Part shown: positions 60,284-64,000 of the stretch, one piece after another | How the letters are laid out: the number at the start of each line of letters is the position of its first letter | Numbering within the stretch: position 1 is the stretch's first letter | Assembly: GCA_947252645.1 (NCBI GenBank) | Contig: CAMXWF010000004.1 | Coordinates: 1 to 64,000, forward strand | Origin: an uncultured Bacteroidia bacterium | GTDB lineage: Bacteria; Bacteroidota; Bacteroidia; Bacteroidales; CAJPTX01 | DNA: 64,000 nucleotides | Direction of reading: 5' to 3' | Position numbers and translations under genes: made by a program | Notes under the pieces: generated by a model | What the model saw: the letters and a program-made list of their open reading frames with translations, nothing else | The model's database searches: none | Told to the model about the DNA's origin: nothing

Positions 60284-60691
60284 ATGGAAAAGATCAAGAT
60301 AGAATACCTGGGCGACCTGCAGACCCGGATCACGCACCAGCGTTCGAACACGCAACTCGTCACCGATGCTCCCGTAGACAACCATGGGCAGGGTCGCTCC
60401 TTCTCGCCCACCGACCTGCTGTGCGCGGCCACGGGCAGCTGTATGCTCACCATCATGGGCTTGGCGGCGCAAACGGGCGGATTCTCCATCGAGGGCTGCA
60501 GACTCACGGTCACCAAGGAGATGGCCAGCGAGCCCCGACGCGTGGGGGCCATGCACATCGACCTGGACTTCCGGGCCTGCCACCTCGACGCCAAGCAACG
60601 GCTCATCGTGGAGCGCAGTGCCAAGGCCTGCCCTGTGATGCAGTCGCTCAACCAGGAGATGAAGAAAGAGTTGAATTTTATCTACGAATAG
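60284..60691 (+). CDS. OsmC family peroxiredoxin-like protein 1
   Basis: A small thiol protein that in characterised OsmC/Ohr members reduces organic hydroperoxides. The 135-residue protein has the two active-site cysteines, Cys53 in CAATGSCMLTIMGL and Cys116 in SAKACPVMQSL, and FSPTDLLCAA before the first. It is the YhfA/OsmC-like short form rather than Ohr. A second, paralogous OsmC gene follows 112 bases downstream after a possible terminator. Confidence 0.92.
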   Translation: MEKIKIEYLGDLQTRITHQRSNTQLVTDAPVDNHGQGRSFSPTDLLCAATGSCMLTIMGLAAQTGGFSIEGCRLTVTKEMASEPRRVGAMHIDLDFRACHLDAKQRLIVERSAKACPVMQSLNQEMKKELNFIYE

Positions 60692-60699
60692 GCCCCCTA

Positions 60700-60718
60700 G
60701 CCCCCCGCGGGGCGTTTT
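60700..60718 (+). terminator. Weak hairpin with T-run between the OsmC genes
   Basis: GCCCC (60700-60704) and GGGGC (60709-60713) form a short GC stem that overlaps a CCCCGCGGGG palindrome, followed by GTTTT. This could attenuate or end transcription after the first OsmC gene. Confidence 0.4.
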
Positions 60719-60803
60719 GGATGGGTTCGTGTGAAGTACTACCTTCGCGCAGCAAGAGTCTCCTGCGTAGCAGGGGGCGTGTGCGGTTGACCGAGGAGGA
60801 GAC

Positions 60804-61208
60804 ATGGCGGAATTACGGTTAGTCTACAAGGGCGACAGGAAGGTCGAGATGGTAAACCAGACCTCTGGGTGCACCATTGAGACGCACGCGCCCGAGGCGG
60901 GCAAGGCTTTGGCGAGCAACACGCCTATCGACCTGGTGGCTGGGGCGCTGGCAGCCTGCACCCTCTCCATGCTCGCCGCCGGGGGGAAAGTCCAAGGCTA
61001 CGACCCCACGGGAGCCACGGCCGAGGTGAGCTACACCATGGATGCTCGGCACACGCGGCTGGAGACCATCAGGGTAGTCCTCCACCTCGAGGCCCTGCAG
61101 CTTAACGCCAAACAGCGCGTAGCGGTAGAGCGCATCGCCAGGAGCTGCCCCGTATACCAAAGCCTACGAGAAGACCTAGAGAAGAAGTTTGACTTTATCT
61201 ACGAGTAA
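60804..61208 (+). CDS. OsmC family peroxiredoxin-like protein 2
   Basis: A 134-residue paralogue of the preceding gene with the same architecture: Cys52 in GALAACTLSMLAAG, Cys115 in IARSCPVYQSL, and an almost identical ending (KFDFIYE against ELNFIYE). The likely role is the same, hydroperoxide or reactive-sulfur detoxification, but the sequences have diverged well outside the active site, so their substrates may differ. The ATG chosen follows GGAGGAGAC. The bactofilin gene begins 63 bases downstream. Confidence 0.92.
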   Translation: MAELRLVYKGDRKVEMVNQTSGCTIETHAPEAGKALASNTPIDLVAGALAACTLSMLAAGGKVQGYDPTGATAEVSYTMDARHTRLETIRVVLHLEALQLNAKQRVAVERIARSCPVYQSLREDLEKKFDFIYE

Positions 61209-61271
61209 AGCGCACCCCGCTCCGCCTGGGGCGGGCGCGACAGCCCTAGATAGCAAAACAGCAAGACGAAG

Positions 61272-61640
61272 ATGGGAAAACCCAATGAGATGCCCCAGCC
61301 CACCAACAACATAAGCCAGATAGGGGCGGGGACGAAGATCCATGGAGATATCGAGTGCGCGGGCGATCTGCGCGTCGACGGGGCCATCGAGGGCAAGCTC
61401 AACGTCAGGGGCAAGATGGTGATAGGCAATGGGGGCAAGCTCAACGGCGAGGCCAACTGCCGCAACGCCGACATCTCGGGCAGCCTGGAGGGGACGATCA
61501 ACGTGCAGGAGCTGCTGAGCCTGAAGGCCACCTCGACCTTCAAGGGCGACATCGTCACCAAGCGGCTCAGCATAGAGCCAGGCAGCGTATTCACGGGTAC
61601 CTGCACCATGGATGGGCAGGGCGAAGGCCCCAAGGCTTAG
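61272..61640 (+). CDS. Bactofilin
   Basis: A polymer-forming cytoskeletal protein with a beta-helix core. The 122 residues show the repeating pattern SQIGAGTKIHGDIECAGDLR, VDGAIEGKLNVRGKMVIG, GGKLNGEANCRNADISGSLEG, LSLKATSTFKGDIVTKRLSIEPGSVF (given in parts), with short N- and C-terminal tails. Bactofilins organise cell-wall enzymes or envelope structures. A small membrane protein gene follows by 48 bases. Confidence 0.92.
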   Translation: MGKPNEMPQPTNNISQIGAGTKIHGDIECAGDLRVDGAIEGKLNVRGKMVIGNGGKLNGEANCRNADISGSLEGTINVQELLSLKATSTFKGDIVTKRLSIEPGSVFTGTCTMDGQGEGPKA

Positions 61641-61688
61641 CCTTAGCGTGCGCAGGGGAGGGCTTGCCGGTCGGCGGGCGCGGATGCG

Positions 61689-62111
61689 GTGAGCGAGCAG
61701 GCGATGACCAGGCGTGCGCGGGTATTGTTGCTATGGATGCTCGTGGCGCAGGTGGGGGCCACGGGCGTTCTCCAGGTCGTGGTGCGCCACGATTACCTTG
61801 GGGGCTATTTCGGGGCCCTGCCGTGGTTTGCGCTCCTGCTGGCAGGGCTGTGCGTGGCCTCGTTCCTACTGGGTGTGCGCCTCATGGCCTTCGGCACGCC
61901 GCGGGCGCAATTGCTCTACCAGCTGCTCTCGCTGGGGCGCATCATCGCCATGGCGGGGCTGGTGGTAGTGGGCTTCATCTACTGGCCCACACACCGCTGG
62001 GCTATAGCCAGCTTGGCCGTGGCCTCATATATTATCATGCTGACCTTTACCACGCTGGCCTGTAGCCCCCGGCTTGCCGGTAGGCCGACGGGGCGCGGGC
62101 AGCGTAGCTAG
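61689..62111 (+). CDS. Small four-helix membrane protein (possibly AtpI-like)
   Basis: A 140-residue protein with four hydrophobic helices: VLLLWMLVAQVGATGVLQVV, FALLLAGLCVASFLLGVRLM, IIAMAGLVVVGFIYWP, AIASLAVASYIIMLTFTTLA, and a basic tail. In other Bacteroidota a similar small membrane protein stands between a bactofilin and F-type ATP synthase genes; here panB follows instead. The AtpI link is therefore only by position. Start at 61689 or the ATG at 61704. Confidence 0.65.
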   Translation: MSEQAMTRRARVLLLWMLVAQVGATGVLQVVVRHDYLGGYFGALPWFALLLAGLCVASFLLGVRLMAFGTPRAQLLYQLLSLGRIIAMAGLVVVGFIYWPTHRWAIASLAVASYIIMLTFTTLACSPRLAGRPTGRGQRS

Positions 62112-62144
62112 GGTTCACATGCAAAACAATAGGAGGGGATAGCA

Positions 62145-62960
62145 ATGGCATCACCAAAGAGTGAACGCGCGGTAACGGTGTCGACCTTCCGTGCGATGAA
62201 GGCGCACGGGGAGAAGATCGCCATGCTCACGTGCTACGATTACTCGTTTGCCCGTTTGCTTGATGCCGCCGGGATCGATGCCATCCTAGTCGGCGACTCG
62301 GCCTCGAATGTGATGCAGGGGAATGCGAATACGTTGCCCATCACGGTGGAGGAGATGATCTACCACACCAGGTGCGTAGTCAAAGGGGTGACCAGGCCCC
62401 TGGTGGTGATCGACATGCCCTTTGGCTCGTACCAGGGCGGTAGGCAGCTGGCCGTGGCCTCGGCGGTACGCATGATGAAGGAGAGCGGAGCGGGTGCGGT
62501 TAAACTCGAGGGGGGCAGCGAGCAGGGTGAGTCGGTGAAAGCCATCGTGGAGGCCGGCATCCCCGTCATGGGCCATCTGGGCCTCACCCCGCAGAGTATC
62601 CACCAGTTTGGGAGCTACAAAGTGCGGGCCACGGAGGACAGCGAGGCGGAGCGTCTGCTGGCCGATGCCCATGCCCTAGAGCTAGCCGGGGTGTTCTCAA
62701 TCGTGCTAGAGAAGGTGCCCGCACGGCTAGCCGCCCAAGTGGCCAAGGAGTGCCACGTGCCGATTATAGGGATAGGGGCAGGGGCAGGCACGGATGGGCA
62801 GGTGCTGGTGTTGCAGGATATGCTGGGGATGACGCAGGATTTTGCGCCCCGCTTCCTCCGCCGCTACGCAAACCTCGCCGAGGCGTGCCAAGAGGCCTTC
62901 AAGCACTACATGGACGACGTGAAATCGGGCGATTTTCCCAATAGCCAGGAGAGCTATTAG
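62145..62960 (+). CDS. panB: 3-methyl-2-oxobutanoate hydroxymethyltransferase
   Basis: First committed step of pantothenate synthesis: transfer of a hydroxymethyl group from methylene-THF to ketoisovalerate. The 271-residue TIM-barrel protein shows MLTCYDYSFARLLDAAGID, ILVGDSASNVMQG, VVIDMPFGSY, AVKLEGG, PVMGHLGLTPQS, and IIGIGAGAGTDGQVLV with the magnesium and substrate residues of the family. AATAGGAGGGGAT is a good ribosome site. panC and panE are not adjacent. Confidence 0.97.
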   Translation: MASPKSERAVTVSTFRAMKAHGEKIAMLTCYDYSFARLLDAAGIDAILVGDSASNVMQGNANTLPITVEEMIYHTRCVVKGVTRPLVVIDMPFGSYQGGRQLAVASAVRMMKESGAGAVKLEGGSEQGESVKAIVEAGIPVMGHLGLTPQSIHQFGSYKVRATEDSEAERLLADAHALELAGVFSIVLEKVPARLAAQVAKECHVPIIGIGAGAGTDGQVLVLQDMLGMTQDFAPRFLRRYANLAEACQEAFKHYMDDVKSGDFPNSQESY

Positions 62961-62992
62961 CAGGGGCAGCTGTAGGCAGCGGGGGCGAGACG

Positions 62993-63739
62993 ATGGATAG
63001 TGCCATGGGGATAGCAACCAGGATACTCTACGAGGACAACCACCTCCTTGCCGTCAATAAGCAGGTGGGCGAGCTAGTGCAGGGGGATCGGACGGGCGAC
63101 ACCTGTCTGCTCGACACGCTGAAGGCCTTCATTGCGCAGCGTGACCATAAGCCAGGCAATGTATTCTTGAGCCCCATCCACCGCATCGATAGGCCGGTGA
63201 GCGGCGTGGTGCTATTCGCCAAGACCAGCAAGGGGCTAGCGCGGATGAATGCGCTATTTCGCCAGCGGGCCGTGAGCCGCCACTACTGGGCAGTGCTGGA
63301 GGCGCAGCTCCCCGAGCTCTCAGGGCTGCTGACGGGCTACGCCACGCGCAATGGGCGCATCAACAAGACGTTCATCAGCCCCACCGCGAGTGCCGAAGCC
63401 AAGCCCGTGGAGTTGGGCTACGCGCTGGTGGGGGCCTCGAGCCGCTACTTTCTCTACGACATCACCCTGCACACCGGGCGCCACCACCAGATCCGGGCGC
63501 AGGTGGCCGCCGCTAGGGCGCCCGTACGTGGGGACCTCAAATATGGGGCCGCACGCTCGCTGCCTTCTGGGGGCATCGACCTGCACGCCCGCGCGGTATC
63601 GTTTGAACACCCCGTGACGCACGCCCCAGTGGCCATAGTAGCCCCGCCACCCGAGGGGAAGCTCTGGCAGCTCTTTGTGGACCTTGCGCGCCAACAGGAG
63701 GCATCGCAGGGGCTACCTGGGGCCAAGGCCACCAAATAG
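62993..63739 (+). CDS. RluA-family pseudouridine synthase
   Basis: RNA-modifying enzyme converting uridine to pseudouridine. The 248-residue protein has the catalytic motif HRIDRPVSGVVLFAKT with Asp66, the preceding YEDNHLLAVNKQVG strand, and the C-terminal LHTGRHHQIRAQVAAARAPV block. There is no N-terminal S4 domain. The rRNA or tRNA target cannot be assigned. It starts 33 bases after panB. Confidence 0.94.
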   Translation: MDSAMGIATRILYEDNHLLAVNKQVGELVQGDRTGDTCLLDTLKAFIAQRDHKPGNVFLSPIHRIDRPVSGVVLFAKTSKGLARMNALFRQRAVSRHYWAVLEAQLPELSGLLTGYATRNGRINKTFISPTASAEAKPVELGYALVGASSRYFLYDITLHTGRHHQIRAQVAAARAPVRGDLKYGAARSLPSGGIDLHARAVSFEHPVTHAPVAIVAPPPEGKLWQLFVDLARQQEASQGLPGAKATK

Positions 63740-63766
63740 GATAACACTCTAGACGAGAAGGCAATC

Positions 63767-64000
63767 ATGGTCATCGACACCTCCCGGCGCGCCGAGAAGC
63801 TCACGGCCCTCAAGCAGATCCTAGCGATAGTGCTCGTGGTGCCCATAGCGATCATCCTCTATGGGCCCATCCGACACCATCTCACGGGCTTGGGCATTCC
63901 GGTATGGTGGGTGGTAGGCGGGCTGATCGTGGCCTACATGCTCTACCGGCTCTACTTCCACGTGCGCAATGTCTACTTCGTCTACGTGTCGGATCAAGAC
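63767..64000 (+). CDS. Membrane protein, N-terminal part only
   Basis: The first 78 residues of a protein cut by the window end. It has two hydrophobic segments (ILAIVLVVPIAIILYGP and VWWVVGGLIVAYMLYRLYF) separated by about 15 residues. I do not recognise the family from this fragment. It starts 28 bases after the pseudouridine synthase stop, so it may belong to the same unit. Confidence 0.75.
   Translation, partial: MVIDTSRRAEKLTALKQILAIVLVVPIAIILYGPIRHHLTGLGIPVWWVVGGLIVAYMLYRLYFHVRNVYFVYVSDQD

Noticed and set aside
1..64000. CRISPR array, because VapD is related to Cas2
   Set aside because: No regularly spaced direct repeats and no cas genes were seen anywhere in the window.
1..64000. tRNA and rRNA genes
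   Set aside because: I looked in the longer spacers for TTCGANTC-type T-arms with flanking stems and found none that fold as a tRNA; a covariance search would be decisive.

Overview
The window looks like chromosome of a GC-rich member of the Bacteroidota, most like the Porphyromonas group. Evidence: a RagA/RagB-type SusC/SusD pair, a C10 (PrtT-like) cysteine peptidase, a large protein with a type IX secretion C-terminal domain, gldF/gldG, PepO, a PafA-type phosphatase homologue, a long acyl-CoA dehydrogenase with etfBA, and several copies of the Bacteroidota -7 promoter element TAnnTTTG (three of them TACCTTTG). Species cannot be named from sequence alone. I saw no rRNA, tRNA, CRISPR array or intact insertion sequence.

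Layout. 1-5.1 kb, minus strand: the N-terminal part of a secreted C10 peptidase, then a block of pRiA4b ORF-3-like gene, miaA and a family 2 glycosyltransferase. 5.4-19.3 kb, plus strand: pepD, a lone lpd, a DUF2807 surface protein, valS, a SPOR-like secreted protein, split transketolase, a long PurF-like enzyme, and an MBOAT/SGNH pair likely to O-acylate an exported glycan. 19.4-25.4 kb, minus: susC-susD closed by a clear terminator, and an NSS-type sodium symporter closed by a perfect 19-bp hairpin. 25.4-26.5 kb: about 1.1 kb without a convincing gene. 26.5-37.5 kb, minus: a PafA-family protein that has lost its active site, nfo, a LysM/periplasmic-binding protein, pepO, acyl-CoA dehydrogenase, etfA and etfB. 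37.6-41.6 kb, minus: a membrane-anchored degenerate receiver protein, a Xer recombinase, gldG and gldF.

41.7-50.3 kb is the accessory part: an AT-richer two-gene unit with a VapD-like toxin and a 65-residue partner under a good Bacteroidota promoter, a roughly 1,700-residue repeat-built T9SS cargo, and a single-chain nuclease-methyltransferase of type IIG design with three GTAGAC half-sites just upstream. 50.4-54.4 kb, minus: DUF6427, purD and an AspT/YidE-type transporter with two RCK_C domains. 54.8-56.9 kb, plus: a lipoprotein and lpxH. 57.1-59.6 kb, minus: folP, cdaA (c-di-AMP synthase) and pdxH. 60.3-64 kb, plus: tandem OsmC genes, a bactofilin, a small membrane protein, panB, an RluA-type pseudouridine synthase and the start of a membrane protein.

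The most noteworthy observations are the PafA pseudoenzyme, the VapD-like pair, the type IIG gene with its candidate operator, the degenerate receiver protein, and a hairpin-forming intergenic repeat family present at three places (about 2.4, 26.0 and 60.0 kb).
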